From: Herbidospora mongoliensis
Lineage (GTDB): Bacteria; Actinomycetota; Actinomycetes; Streptosporangiales; Streptosporangiaceae
Length of the DNA: 64,000 nt
Reading direction: 5' to 3'
Assembly (NCBI RefSeq): GCF_001570545.1
Contig: NZ_BBXD01000018.1
Location: forward strand, 325,782-389,781
The position numbers were made by a program, and so were the translations under genes. Under the pieces are notes generated by a model. That model ran no database searches. It was not told where the DNA came from and saw only the letters and a program-made list of their open reading frames with translations. Shown piece after piece: positions 1-8,676 of this stretch. Each line of letters begins with the position of its first letter. The stretch's first letter is position 1.

Positions 1-2
1 GG

Positions 3-518
3 TCAGTGAGGTAGGGGGCCGCCGCGTCGCTCATGGTCATCCACCCTATCGTCGGATGATCCGATTTCCTCGGTGATGATGTCACTGATCCGTGTCATGA
101 CGCGCTGGAGGTCGCGCAGGGTGTCGGTGTCGAGGCGGGTGAGCATGTGGCGCCAGTTGGCGGTGCCGGCGTCGAGCATCTCGTCGGTGAGGGTGCGGCC
201 CTGCTGGGTGAGGGTGAGGCGGCGGACGCGGCGGTCGGCGGGGTCTTCGCGGCGGGTGACCAGGCCGTGGGCGACGAGGCGGTCGACGATGCCGGTGAGG
301 GTGCCCAGGCCGATGCCGAGTTCGCGGGCGAGTTCCTGGCCGGGTGCTGATTCGTGGAAGGACAGGGCGACGATGACTTTGAGTTGCTGCATGGTGAGGG
401 TGGTGGCGAGCAGGGGGAGGGAGCGGTCGCGGGCGAACAGGCGGCCGAGGCCGCGCTGTGTGTCGGCGATCTGGTCGATCAGCTGCTCGCGCTCGTCATC
501 GTTCAAGCTGTCGTTCAC
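3..518 (-). CDS. MarR family transcriptional regulator
   Basis: Predicted 171-aa winged-helix DNA-binding protein, complete, with a GTG start. An N-terminal helical dimer region (residues 5-45) is followed by a helix-turn-helix at about 60-84 (QELARELGIGLGTLTGIVDRL) and the MarR wing with the DPADRR signature at about 92-97. It is divergent from the RND exporter at 670, with 151 bp between them, so local control of that exporter is the natural inference. The ligand is unknown. MarR family membership is secure; the regulated target is inferred from position only. Confidence 0.9.
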   Translation of the reverse strand: MNDSLNDDEREQLIDQIADTQRGLGRLFARDRSLPLLATTLTMQQLKVIVALSFHESAPGQELARELGIGLGTLTGIVDRLVAHGLVTRREDPADRRVRRLTLTQQGRTLTDEMLDAGTANWRHMLTRLDTDTLRDLQRVMTRISDIITEEIGSSDDRVDDHERRGGPLPH

Positions 519-557
519 CTGTTGAGTTCACTGGGGCTGTCGGCCTGCTGTCGCAAA

Positions 558-575
558 CCTGAGAAGGTTATCAGG
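558..575. promoter_or_regulatory. Candidate MarR operator in the divergent promoter region
   Basis: The gap between the MarR gene and the exporter is AT-richer than its surroundings. It holds an inverted repeat CCTGA-N8-TCAGG at 558-575 and AT-rich patches near 590-600 and 620. The exporter has an AAGGAG ribosome site at 654-659. The operator role is inferred from symmetry and position. Confidence 0.4.
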
Positions 576-669
576 AATGGCATGCCACGTTAAATATTCG
601 TGCGAGGCGAAGTGTTAGGGTGAGCCGCATTAATCTTCCGGCCCTCATCTGTCAAGGAGCCCTCGCGTC

Positions 670-3600
670 ATGACCTTCCTGGCCAGGCTGAGCCTCGCCA
701 ACCGCACTCTTGTGATCATGATTGCGGTGGTGGCCAGCGCCTTCGGCGCCTTCGCCATCCCCTCGCTGAAGCAGCAGCTGTTCCCGTCGCTGGAGTTCCC
801 GGGGGCGTTCGTCGTGGCGCCGTATGCCGGTGCGTCGCCCGACATCGTGGAAGACCAGGTCGTCAAGCCGATCGAGAGCAGCTTCCAGGGTATCGCCGGG
901 GTGACGCAGGTCAGCTCGACGTCCCGGGAGGGCCTGGCCTCGATCCAGGTGGCGTTCGAGTTCGGCACCGACATCGACGAGGCCATCGGCCAGATGCAGC
1001 AGGCGATCTCGCGGATCGACGCGCAGCTGCCGGCCACGGTCGACCCGCAGGTGATCGCGGGTAGCACCGACGACATCCCGGTGGTGGTGCTGGCCGCCAC
1101 GGGCGGTGATGAGGCGACGCTGCTCGACCGGCTGGAGCAGGCGGCGGTGCCGCAGCTGCAGGGGATCGAGGGGGTGCGGGAGGCGGAGGTCACCGGCGCC
1201 CGCGGCAAGCAGGTGACGATCACCCCCGACCTTGAGGAACTGGTGAAGAAGGGGTTGTCGCCGGCGGCGATCCCCGAGGTGCTGCGCGCCAACGGCGTGG
1301 CCATCCCGGCCGGGTCGGTGGTCGAGGGCGGGGTGAACCTGACCGTCCAGATCGGTGACCGGGTCGCGACGGTGGAGGACCTGAAGAACCTCTACCTGAC
1401 GCCGCCCGCCGCCCCCGCGGCGCAGCCGCAGGCACAGCAGCCGCAGATCCCGGGCCGCCCGGTCGCGGCGGTGCGCCCGCCGGCGCCGCCCAAGCCGGTG
1501 ACGCTGGGTTCGGTGGCCGACATCGAGGTGATCGACGCCAGCGCCTCGACGCTGACCCGCACCGACGGCAAGCCGAGCCTGGGCGTGTCGATCACGATGA
1601 AGCCCGACGGGAACGCGGTGGCGATCTCCCACGCCGTCCGCGACCTGACGCCGGAGCTGACGACCGCGCTGGGCGCGGGCTCGGCGCTGACGGTGGTGTT
1701 CGACCAGGCGCCGTTCGTCGAGCGGTCGATCCACGACCTGACGACCGAGGGCCTGCTGGGCCTGACGTTCGCCGTGATCATCATTCTGATCTTCCTGCTG
1801 TCGATCCGGTCGACGGTGGTGACGGCGGTGTCGATCCCGCTGTCGGTGGTGATCGCGCTGATCGCGCTGTGGGTGGGCGACTACTCGCTGAACATCCTGA
1901 CGCTGGGCGCGATGACGATCGCGGTGGGCCGGGTGGTCGACGACTCGATTGTGGTGCTGGAGAACATCAAGCGTCATCTCGGCTACGGCGAGCCGAAGCG
2001 GGCGGCGATCCTGAACGCCGTCCGCGAGGTGTCGGGCGCGGTGACGGCCTCGACGCTGACGACGGTGGCGGTGTTCCTGCCGATCGCGTTCGTCGGCGGC
2101 ATGGTGGGCCAGCTGTTCTCGCCGTTCGCGGTGACGGTCACGGTGGCGCTGCTGGCCTCGCTGCTGGTGTCGCTGACGGTGATCCCCGTGTTGGCGTACT
2201 GGTTCCTGAAGGCGCCGGTGCTGTCGGCGCAGGAGGCGCTGCGCGTCCGTGAGGAGGCCGAGGCCAAGGAGCTGCGCTCCCCGCTCCAGCGCGCCTATCT
2301 GCCGGTGCTGCGGTTCGCGACCCAGCGCCGCTGGATCACCCTGGCGATCGGTTTGGTGATCTTCGCCGGGACGATGGCGCTGGTGCCGAACCTGAAGACC
2401 AACTTCCTCGACTCGGCCGGCATGAACAGCATCAACGTCACCCAGAAGATGCCCGTGGGCACGAACCTGGAGGTCACCGACGCCGCGTCCCGCAAGGTCG
2501 AGGCTGTCCTGGCCGCCGAGCCCGGCGTCGCCTCCTACCAGGTGACCGTCGGTGGCGGCAACCAGTTCATGGGCGGCGCCGGCGGCAGCGCCGACCGCGC
2601 CGCGTTCTCGGTGACGCTGGATGAGGACGTCGACGCGACCGCGCTGCAGGACGGCCTGCGGGCCAAGCTGACCGCGCTCGGCCCGGCCGTGGGCGAGATC
2701 ACCGTCGGTGGCGGTGGCGGCGGGGGAGGGCTGTCGTCCAACCAGCTGCAGGTGCAGCTCCAGGGCCCCGACGTCGACCAGCTGCGCGCGGCGTCGGCCA
2801 CGGTCAGCCAGGCGCTGGCCGGGGTGGCGGGCCTGCGTGACGTGACCTCCAACCTGGCCGACAGCGGCGAGCGGATCGAGGTCCACGTCGACCGGCAGGA
2901 GGCCGCCGAGCGTGGCCTGACCGAGGCCGGGATCGGCCAGCAGGTCGCCCAGGCCTTCCGCGGCGCGCCGGTGGGGTCGATCGACATCGACGGCCGCAGC
3001 GCCGACATCATCCTGCGCACGGGCGACGCCCCTGAGGACCTGACTGCGGTCCGGGATCTGGAACTGCCGACCGCGACAGGACCGGTGAAGCTGTCGCAGG
3101 TCGCCGAGGTCGTCAAGGAGGCCGGGCCGACCCAGATCAGCCGTCTGGACGGTGAGCGCACCGCGACCGTCTCGGGTGACGCCGACACCTCGAACCTGGG
3201 CGCGATCACGACCGAGGTCACCGCCAAGCTCGACGGGCTGGCCCTGCCGGCCGGGGTGACCGCGACGGTGGGCGGCGCCTCGGCCGACCAGGCCGACGCG
3301 TTCGCCGACCTGGGGCTGGCGATGCTGCTGGCCATCGCGATCGTCTTCATGATCATGGTGGCGACGTTCTCCAGCTTCATCCAGCCGCTGATCCTGCTGG
3401 TGTCGATCCCGTTCGCGGCGACCGGCGCCGTCGGCCTGCTGCTGATCACCGACACGGCGCTGGGCGTGCCCGCGCTGATCGGCATGCTGATGTTGATCGG
3501 GATCGTGGTGACGAACGCGATCGTGCTGATCGACCTGATCAACCAGTACCGCGAGCAGGGCATGGGCGTCGTGGAGGCGGTCCTGGAAGGGGGCCGGCGC

Positions 3601-3870
3601 CGGGTGCGGCCCATCCTGATGACGGCGCTGGCCACCATCGGCGCGCTGACGCCGATGGCGGTCGGGCTGACCGGCTCGGGCGGGTTCATCTCCCAGGCGC
3701 TGGCGATCGTGGTGATCGGCGGCCTGGTGTCCTCGACGCTGCTGACGCTGGTCCTGGTGCCGACGCTGTATGTGATGGTCGAGCGGGCCAAGGAGCGCTT
3801 CACCCGCACCCCCAAGCACGAACGCCAGCTTGAGGTGTACGACGAGGAAGCACTCGCCCCGACCCGCTGA
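670..3870 (+). CDS. RND-family efflux transporter (AcrB/HAE1-like)
   Basis: 1066-aa inner-membrane pump of the resistance-nodulation-division superfamily, expected to export small molecules using the proton gradient. It shows the family layout: an N-terminal membrane helix, a large extracytoplasmic loop, a helix cluster at about 350-530, a second loop and a C-terminal cluster at about 870-1040. The TM4 proton-relay motif GRVVDDSIVVLENI (Asp pair near residues 424-425) is intact. The loops contain a Pro/Ala-rich stretch (about 246-277) and a Gly run (about 678-686). No membrane-fusion partner is adjacent, as is usual for actinobacterial single-gene systems. AAGGAG precedes the ATG. Substrate unknown; the divergent MarR gene is the likely regulator. 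Confidence 0.93.
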   Translation: MTFLARLSLANRTLVIMIAVVASAFGAFAIPSLKQQLFPSLEFPGAFVVAPYAGASPDIVEDQVVKPIESSFQGIAGVTQVSSTSREGLASIQVAFEFGTDIDEAIGQMQQAISRIDAQLPATVDPQVIAGSTDDIPVVVLAATGGDEATLLDRLEQAAVPQLQGIEGVREAEVTGARGKQVTITPDLEELVKKGLSPAAIPEVLRANGVAIPAGSVVEGGVNLTVQIGDRVATVEDLKNLYLTPPAAPAAQPQAQQPQIPGRPVAAVRPPAPPKPVTLGSVADIEVIDASASTLTRTDGKPSLGVSITMKPDGNAVAISHAVRDLTPELTTALGAGSALTVVFDQAPFVERSIHDLTTEGLLGLTFAVIIILIFLLSIRSTVVTAVSIPLSVVIALIALWVGDYSLNILTLGAMTIAVGRVVDDSIVVLENIKRHLGYGEPKRAAILNAVREVSGAVTASTLTTVAVFLPIAFVGGMVGQLFSPFAVTVTVALLASLLVSLTVIPVLAYWFLKAPVLSAQEALRVREEAEAKELRSPLQRAYLPVLRFATQRRWITLAIGLVIFAGTMALVPNLKTNFLDSAGMNSINVTQKMPVGTNLEVTDAASRKVEAVLAAEPGVASYQVTVGGGNQFMGGAGGSADRAAFSVTLDEDVDATALQDGLRAKLTALGPAVGEITVGGGGGGGGLSSNQLQVQLQGPDVDQLRAASATVSQALAGVAGLRDVTSNLADSGERIEVHVDRQEAAERGLTEAGIGQQVAQAFRGAPVGSIDIDGRSADIILRTGDAPEDLTAVRDLELPTATGPVKLSQVAEVVKEAGPTQISRLDGERTATVSGDADTSNLGAITTEVTAKLDGLALPAGVTATVGGASADQADAFADLGLAMLLAIAIVFMIMVATFSSFIQPLILLVSIPFAATGAVGLLLITDTALGVPALIGMLMLIGIVVTNAIVLIDLINQYREQGMGVVEAVLEGGRRRVRPILMTALATIGALTPMAVGLTGSGGFISQALAIVVIGGLVSSTLLTLVLVPTLYVMVERAKERFTRTPKHERQLEVYDEEALAPTR

Positions 3871-3916
3871 CCCGGGTGACATGGGGGGATGCGCGGCTTC
3901 GATAAAGTCGGGGAAC

Positions 3917-5341
3917 GTGACCGACAAGCCGCGCATCCCCAACGTCCTGGCCACCCGCTACGCCTCGCCCGCCCTGGCCCGCCTGTGGTCTCCCGACCAC
4001 AAGGTGGTTCTGGAGCGGCGGCTGTGGGTGGCCGTGCTCAAGGCCCAGGCCGATCTGGGGATCCCGGTCCCCGCCGACGTGGTCACCGCGTACGAGAAGG
4101 CTGCCGACACCGTCGACCTGCCGTCGATCGCGGCGCGTGAACGCGTCACCCGCCACGACGTGAAGGCGCGCATCGAGGAGTTCAACGCGCTGGCCGGCCA
4201 CGAACACGTCCACAAGGGCATGACGTCGCGCGACCTGACGGAGAACGTCGAGCAGCTCCAGGTCCGCGACAGCCTCCTGCTGGTCCGCGACCGCGTCGTC
4301 GCCCTGCTCGCCCGTCTGGCCCGCCTGGCGGGGGAGTACTCCGGCACCGTCATGGCCGGCCGCTCCCACAACGTCGCCGCCCAGGCCACCACCCTCGGCA
4401 AACGCTTCGCGACCGTCGCCGACGAGCTCACCGTCGCGTTCGAGCGCCTCGAGGACCTGATCGCGCGCTATCCGCTGCGCGGCATCAAGGGCCCGGTCGG
4501 GACCGCCCAGGACATGCTCGACCTGCTGGGCGCCGGCCGCCTCGCCGACCTGGAGGACCGGGTCGCCGCCCACCTGGGCTTCTCCCGCCGCTTCACCAGC
4601 GTCGGCCAGGTCTACCCGCGCTCCCTCGACTACGACGTCCTCACCACGCTGGTCCAGCTCGCGGCCGCGCCGTCGTCGCTGGCCAAGACGATCCGCCTGA
4701 TGGCCGGCCACGAACTGGTCACCGAAGGCTTCCAGGAGGGCCAGGTCGGGTCGTCGGCCATGCCGCACAAGATGAACACCCGCTCGTGCGAGCGCGTCAA
4801 CGGCCTGACCGTCATCCTGCGCGGCTACGCCTCCATGGCCGGCGAACTGGCCGGCGATCAGTGGAACGAAGGCGACGTGTCCTGCTCGGTGGTGCGCCGC
4901 GTCGCCCTGCCCGACGCGTTCTTCGCCTTCGACGGCCTGGTCGAGACCATGCTGACGGTCCTGGACGAGTTCGGCGCCTTCCCCGCCGTCATCGAGGCCG
5001 AACTCGACCGCTACCTGCCCTTCCTCGGCACGACCAAGATGCTCATGGCCGCCGTCAAGGCCGGCCTGGGCCGCGAGGCCGGGCACGAGCTCATCAAGGA
5101 ACACGCCGTGGCCGCCGCTTTGGCGATGCGGCAGGACGGCGGCGGCAACACCCTGCTGGAGCGGCTCGGCGCCGACCCCCGCTTCCCGCTGTCCCGCACC
5201 GACCTCGACGCTCTGCTGGCCGACCGGGTGTCCTTCACCGGCGCCGCCGCCGACCAGGTCGCCGCCGTCGTCACCCGGGTGGGGGAGATCACCGCCCGCT
5301 ACCCGGACGCGGCCGGGTACGCGCCGGGCGCCATCCTGTGA
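3917..5341 (+). CDS. purB: Adenylosuccinate lyase
   Basis: 474-aa enzyme of purine synthesis that releases fumarate from SAICAR and from adenylosuccinate. The fumarase/aspartase-superfamily signature GSSAMPHKMN is near residues 277-287, with the conserved TSRDLTEN (about 102-109) and the GRSH histidine region (about 148-151). I place the start at GTG 3917 (TDKPRIPNVLATRYAS), preceded by GGGGA; upstream in-frame codons give an unrelated tail. Length is normal for the family. The final codons overlap the GTG of the next gene, suggesting translational coupling. Confidence 0.93.
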   Translation: MTDKPRIPNVLATRYASPALARLWSPDHKVVLERRLWVAVLKAQADLGIPVPADVVTAYEKAADTVDLPSIAARERVTRHDVKARIEEFNALAGHEHVHKGMTSRDLTENVEQLQVRDSLLLVRDRVVALLARLARLAGEYSGTVMAGRSHNVAAQATTLGKRFATVADELTVAFERLEDLIARYPLRGIKGPVGTAQDMLDLLGAGRLADLEDRVAAHLGFSRRFTSVGQVYPRSLDYDVLTTLVQLAAAPSSLAKTIRLMAGHELVTEGFQEGQVGSSAMPHKMNTRSCERVNGLTVILRGYASMAGELAGDQWNEGDVSCSVVRRVALPDAFFAFDGLVETMLTVLDEFGAFPAVIEAELDRYLPFLGTTKMLMAAVKAGLGREAGHELIKEHAVAAALAMRQDGGGNTLLERLGADPRFPLSRTDLDALLADRVSFTGAAADQVAAVVTRVGEITARYPDAAGYAPGAIL

Positions 5342-6207
5342 GAGAACTGCGCCACCTGGACGAGGTCGTCTCCGCCACCGGGGGAGACGACCTCCTCCTC
5401 TGGACGGCCCAGCGCCTGCCCGGAGGGGGAGCGCGGGCCTGGGCGTGCGGGGACGCCGTGGTGGTGGCGTGCCCGGCGGTGTCCAAACACGACCGCCTGG
5501 CCGTGTGGGGTGAGCCTGCCGGCCTGGCGCCGCTCGTCCGGCAGGCCTGGCGCGAGATGGGGAGCGGCTACCGGCCGTTCGGGGATCGCGAGGTCGTCCA
5601 CCGGCTGGTGGAACAGATGCCGGCCGAACTCGGGCCCGCCGGGAACTTCACGTGGATGACCGTCGACCCGGGCACCGCCCGGCTTGAGGGCAGTGCGGGC
5701 GACCGCTCTGAGATCCACTCTGAGATCCACTCTGAGATCCGCTCTGAGTTCCACGCCACAGCCGACGCATCCGGGTCCGGCCGCGGTTCCCACCGGTCAC
5801 CGTCCGTGCTGGTGGAGCCTGCGGTCCGGTGGCTGGCGCCCGGCGCCCAGACGGAGGTCGCCGGGGTGCTGGCCGTCGCCAACCCCGACGCCTACGCCCG
5901 CCCCGGCATGCCCGGCGTCACCCGCTGGGCCGGGATCCGCGACGACCACGGCCGCCTGGTCACCGTCGGCGCCGACGCCTGGTCGGCCCCCACCGTGGGG
6001 TTCATCGGCGGCGTCGCGACGCTGCCGCAGGCGCGGGGGAGCGGGCTGGCCGGGGCGATCTGCCGGTTCCTCACCGCGACGCTGCTCGACCGGCACGGCC
6101 GCGTCTCGCTCATGGTGGACGACCTCAACACCGCCGCGCTAGCCGTTTACCGGCGGCTGGGCTACACGCGGCGGCCGGTGGCGGCGACAAGAATACAGGA
6201 CGCATAA
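5338..6207 (+). CDS. GNAT family N-acetyltransferase
   Basis: 289-aa predicted acyl-CoA-dependent acetyltransferase. The GTG start overlaps the purB stop (GTGA). The C-terminal third carries the GNAT core: a beta-strand with GFIGGVATLPQARGSGLAG (acetyl-CoA-binding RGxGxA-like loop) and a final LNTAALAVYRRLGY motif. The N-terminal half is not recognised. A low-complexity insert SEIHSEIHSEIRSEFH at about residues 124-139 comes from a 12-bp tandem repeat. Substrate unknown; overlap with purB suggests co-expression rather than shared function. Confidence 0.8.
   Translation: MRELRHLDEVVSATGGDDLLLWTAQRLPGGGARAWACGDAVVVACPAVSKHDRLAVWGEPAGLAPLVRQAWREMGSGYRPFGDREVVHRLVEQMPAELGPAGNFTWMTVDPGTARLEGSAGDRSEIHSEIHSEIRSEFHATADASGSGRGSHRSPSVLVEPAVRWLAPGAQTEVAGVLAVANPDAYARPGMPGVTRWAGIRDDHGRLVTVGADAWSAPTVGFIGGVATLPQARGSGLAGAICRFLTATLLDRHGRVSLMVDDLNTAALAVYRRLGYTRRPVAATRIQDA
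5707..5754 (+). repeat. Four-copy 12-bp tandem repeat inside the GNAT gene
   Basis: Units of TCTGAGATCCAC occur at 5707, 5719, 5731 (one change) and 5743 (one change). Because the unit is a multiple of three it adds SEIH units without breaking the frame. It separates the unknown N-terminal domain from the GNAT core and could vary in copy number between strains. Confidence 0.9.
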
Positions 6208-6233
6208 AACCAGGTGAGCGGCGCGGCCACACC

Positions 6234-7277
6234 ATGCACAGTGAAGGAATGATGTCCGCTTTTGTTCCCGGCCTGGAGTTGTCCCGCGCCTACTACCACG
6301 AGGTGCTGCGGCCGCTCCTGGACGACGTCCCCCATAGCTCCGCCCTCATCGGCCCCGGCTCGGAGGTCCTCGGCTTCGACACCGCCCGCTCCGCCGACCA
6401 CGACTGGGGCCCCCGCGCGCTGGTGTTCGTGCCCGCCGGACGCGCCGAGGAGATCCGCGACCGCGTGTGGAACCGGCTGCCCGCCGAATACGGCGGCTTC
6501 GCGACCGCGTTCGGATCAGACCTCCACCCCGCCCGCCCCGGCGTGACCATCACCGAATTCACCCCCTGGGCCAAAGACCAGCTCGGCTTCGACCCACAGG
6601 GCCCCATCAGCGTGGACGACTGGCTCTCCGTCCCCTGGCAGCGCCTGGCCGAATTCACCGGCGGCGACGTCTTCCACGACGGCCTGGGCGAACTCGAACC
6701 CGCCCGCAGGCACCTGCGCTGGTACCCGGCCGACGTGTGGCGCTACGTCCTGGCCTGCCAATGGACGCGCATCGCCCAGGAGGAGAGCTTCCCCGGCCGC
6801 GCCGGAGAGGTCGGCGACGACCTGGGCTCCGTCCTGGCCACCGGCCGCATCGCCCGCGACCTGATGCGCCTGACCCTGCTCATGCGCCGCCGCTACCCGC
6901 CGTACACCAAATGGCTCGGCAGCGCCTTCAACCGCCTGTCCGGCTCGGCCGAACTCGGCGACGCCCTCACCGGCGCCCTGCGCGAGCGGACCTGGCAGGG
7001 CCGCGAACGCCACCTGTCGACCGCCTACCTGCGCGTCGCCTCACTCCACAACCGCCTGGCCCTCACCGAACCGATCGAACCCTGCGTCCGCCCCTACCAC
7101 GACCGCCCCTTCCAGGTCATCGGCGGCCACCGCTTCGCCCGCGCCCTCATGGACGCCGTCACCGACCCCGCCATCGCCCGCCTGGACCTCGTCGGCACCG
7201 TCGACCAGGTCGCCGACAACACCGACGCCCTCACCCACCCCAGACGAGCCCGCAACGTCGCCGCAGCGGTCCGCTGA
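6234..7277 (+). CDS. DUF4037 domain protein (nucleotidyltransferase-like)
   Basis: Up to 347 aa. The N-terminal segment GSEVLGFDTARSADHDWGPR resembles the G-S and D-x-D arrangement of the nucleotidyltransferase fold, as seen in DUF4037 proteins. The rest is helical with conserved HLRWYPADVWRYVLACQW. The reaction is unknown. Start choice is open: ATG 6234 gives the longest form, while ATG 6249 and ATG 6252 lie right behind GAAGGA (6243-6248) and 6252 would fit family N-termini. It follows the GNAT gene by 26 bp and may be in the same transcript. Confidence 0.75.
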   Translation: MHSEGMMSAFVPGLELSRAYYHEVLRPLLDDVPHSSALIGPGSEVLGFDTARSADHDWGPRALVFVPAGRAEEIRDRVWNRLPAEYGGFATAFGSDLHPARPGVTITEFTPWAKDQLGFDPQGPISVDDWLSVPWQRLAEFTGGDVFHDGLGELEPARRHLRWYPADVWRYVLACQWTRIAQEESFPGRAGEVGDDLGSVLATGRIARDLMRLTLLMRRRYPPYTKWLGSAFNRLSGSAELGDALTGALRERTWQGRERHLSTAYLRVASLHNRLALTEPIEPCVRPYHDRPFQVIGGHRFARALMDAVTDPAIARLDLVGTVDQVADNTDALTHPRRARNVAAAVR

Positions 7278-7281
7278 GACG

Positions 7282-7407
7282 ATGCGGCACCGGAGGGCGA
7301 CGCTCCTCAACGGGCGGCCGATCCGCGGATCGGAGTACGACGCGGAGATCGAGCACGCCCGACTCGGGCGACCGGCTCATCAGTTGAAGGGCCAGCACAC
7401 CCGGTGA
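7282..7407 (+). pseudogene. Relic of a luciferase-like monooxygenase 3' region
   Basis: A 41-codon open stretch contains RPIRGSEYDAEIEHA, matching [15 protein letters not shown] of the intact monooxygenase at 55826-56863. At DNA level 7319-7358 matches 56631-56670 at 36 of 40 positions. The upstream ACGATGCG anchors (7279 and 56591) lie at the same distance from this block, so no indel is needed across 80 bp. After this block the sequence diverges and stops. No 5' part of such a gene is present nearby. This is a gene remnant, not a functional gene. Confidence 0.7.
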
Positions 7408-7573
7408 CTCCTGCCCGGCGATCCTCGCTCGGCCTACTCGTCCGCATCGACAGCCGTGCCCGGCGATGCTGTGTGACCTGCCGGCCAGGGGAGTCTGCGG
7501 TCGAGCGCTCGATCAAGGTGGGTGCGGCACTCGTGAACCGGGCCCGATGTGAATCGCGCCCGGCAGACAGGGC

Positions 7574-8296
7574 TCAGACCAGCGCGAGCGGGCGCACCGA
7601 CGCCAGCTTCGGTAGCAGGGCCGCTAGCTCCAGGAGGGTGCGGATCGCCTGGACACCCGCAGGGGCGGGGACCGAGCCGTAGCGGTCGAGCCAGACGCCG
7701 TGCATGCCCGCCCGGGTCGGGCCGATGGCGTCGAGGTTCAGGTTGTCGCCCACCAGGACCACCTCGGCGGGGTTGAGGCCCAGCTTCTCCGCGGCCGCCG
7801 TGTACACCTCGGCCGACGGTTTGAAGTTGCCGCCCAGCGCGTCGGGGGTCAGCACCGGGTCGAGCCGGTCGAGCAGGCCCAGCCGCCGCAGCTTGGCCTC
7901 CTGCTGCACGGGCTGGCCGTTGGTCAGCACGCCCAGCGTCACACCGGTTCCCGCCAGCTGGTTCACCACCGTGGTGGCGTCGGGGAAGGCCGTCCACGCC
8001 TGCTCGTACAGATCGAGGAACTCCGCGTACGCGGCGTCGAGGTCGGCCGGGACCGCCAGGCCCAGGTGCCGGCAGTAGTCGCGCAGCCGGCGGCGGCGCT
8101 GCTCACCGAAGGAGCAGTCACCCCGATGCCAGGCCGGCAGGTGGACGTCTTCCAGCCGTAACCACAGGGCCGGCCCCTCGGCCAGCAGCGGATGGAACGG
8201 AGACCGGTCGGCCGTCCACGCCGTCACCGCGTGCGCCACCGCCAGACGATGATCGAACAGCGTCTCGTCCAGGTCGAAGAGAATGGCCCTGATCAT
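7574..8296 (-). CDS. HAD superfamily hydrolase
   Basis: 240-aa predicted phosphatase of the haloacid dehalogenase superfamily. Motif I is LFDLDETLFDH (nucleophile and acid/base Asp), motif II is LTNGQP, and motif IV is VGDNLNLDAIG. A cap-like helical region sits after motif I, as in subfamily I (YjjG-like) enzymes. I choose ATG 8296 (MIRAILFDLDET) because GGAGG lies 9 nt upstream; the ATG at 8305 abuts the GGAGG and is too close. Substrate unknown. Transcribed toward the relic at 7282-7407. Confidence 0.88.
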   Translation of the reverse strand: MIRAILFDLDETLFDHRLAVAHAVTAWTADRSPFHPLLAEGPALWLRLEDVHLPAWHRGDCSFGEQRRRRLRDYCRHLGLAVPADLDAAYAEFLDLYEQAWTAFPDATTVVNQLAGTGVTLGVLTNGQPVQQEAKLRRLGLLDRLDPVLTPDALGGNFKPSAEVYTAAAEKLGLNPAEVVLVGDNLNLDAIGPTRAGMHGVWLDRYGSVPAPAGVQAIRTLLELAALLPKLASVRPLALV

Positions 8297-8305
8297 GCCG
8301 CCCAT

Positions 8306-8676
8306 CCTCCGGAACCCCTATTACAGCGGCGTTTCCACGATGTGAAAGGGGAAACTGGCCTTACCCACAACCAGTCACGCCCATCATGACAAAGATCACA
8401 CAACGCCGCCGGGAAACCGAGAAAAAGGGCCAACCCGACAAAATGTGGCGACACCCCCCGGCATGCGCCGCCACGGTGAACCGCATCCTCGCGCCTTGAC
8501 CGTGGAACGCGGCGACACTCTCGCCGTTCGGGGCACTCGCCCGTCGCCGACGAGGGCCGCCAGGTCGCCGAAGGTCAGATCGCGATCGACCGGGGCGACA
8601 GCGATTCCGCCGACCTGGGCGGACCGCGGAATTCCGCCACGTCCACCCGCTCAAAACCGGGGGAGACCATCACCGC
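8306..8676. other. Intergenic stretch without a supported gene
   Basis: 371 bp between the HAD gene and the MerR gene. The part at 8320-8460 is AT-richer and probably holds the HAD promoter. On the minus strand, pieces that read like protein (VDVAEFRGP, then VGGIAVAPVDRDLTFGDLAALV in another frame) suggest an old decayed coding segment at about 8520-8655, but no intact frame remains and I cannot name it. Confidence 0.35.

Noticed and set aside
652-3954. Long open frame antisense to the RND transporter
   Set aside because: Arg/His/Gln-rich shadow translation of a high-GC gene; no protein pattern. Similar shadows occur opposite purB, recD2, SARP and others.
5707-5754. 12-bp direct repeats as a CRISPR-like array
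   Set aside because: Contiguous tandem units with no spacers, inside a coding region; no cas genes. No CRISPR array was seen anywhere in the window.
7408-7573. Coding sequence between the monooxygenase relic and the HAD gene
   Set aside because: No frame with protein-like content was found; it is left as intergenic.
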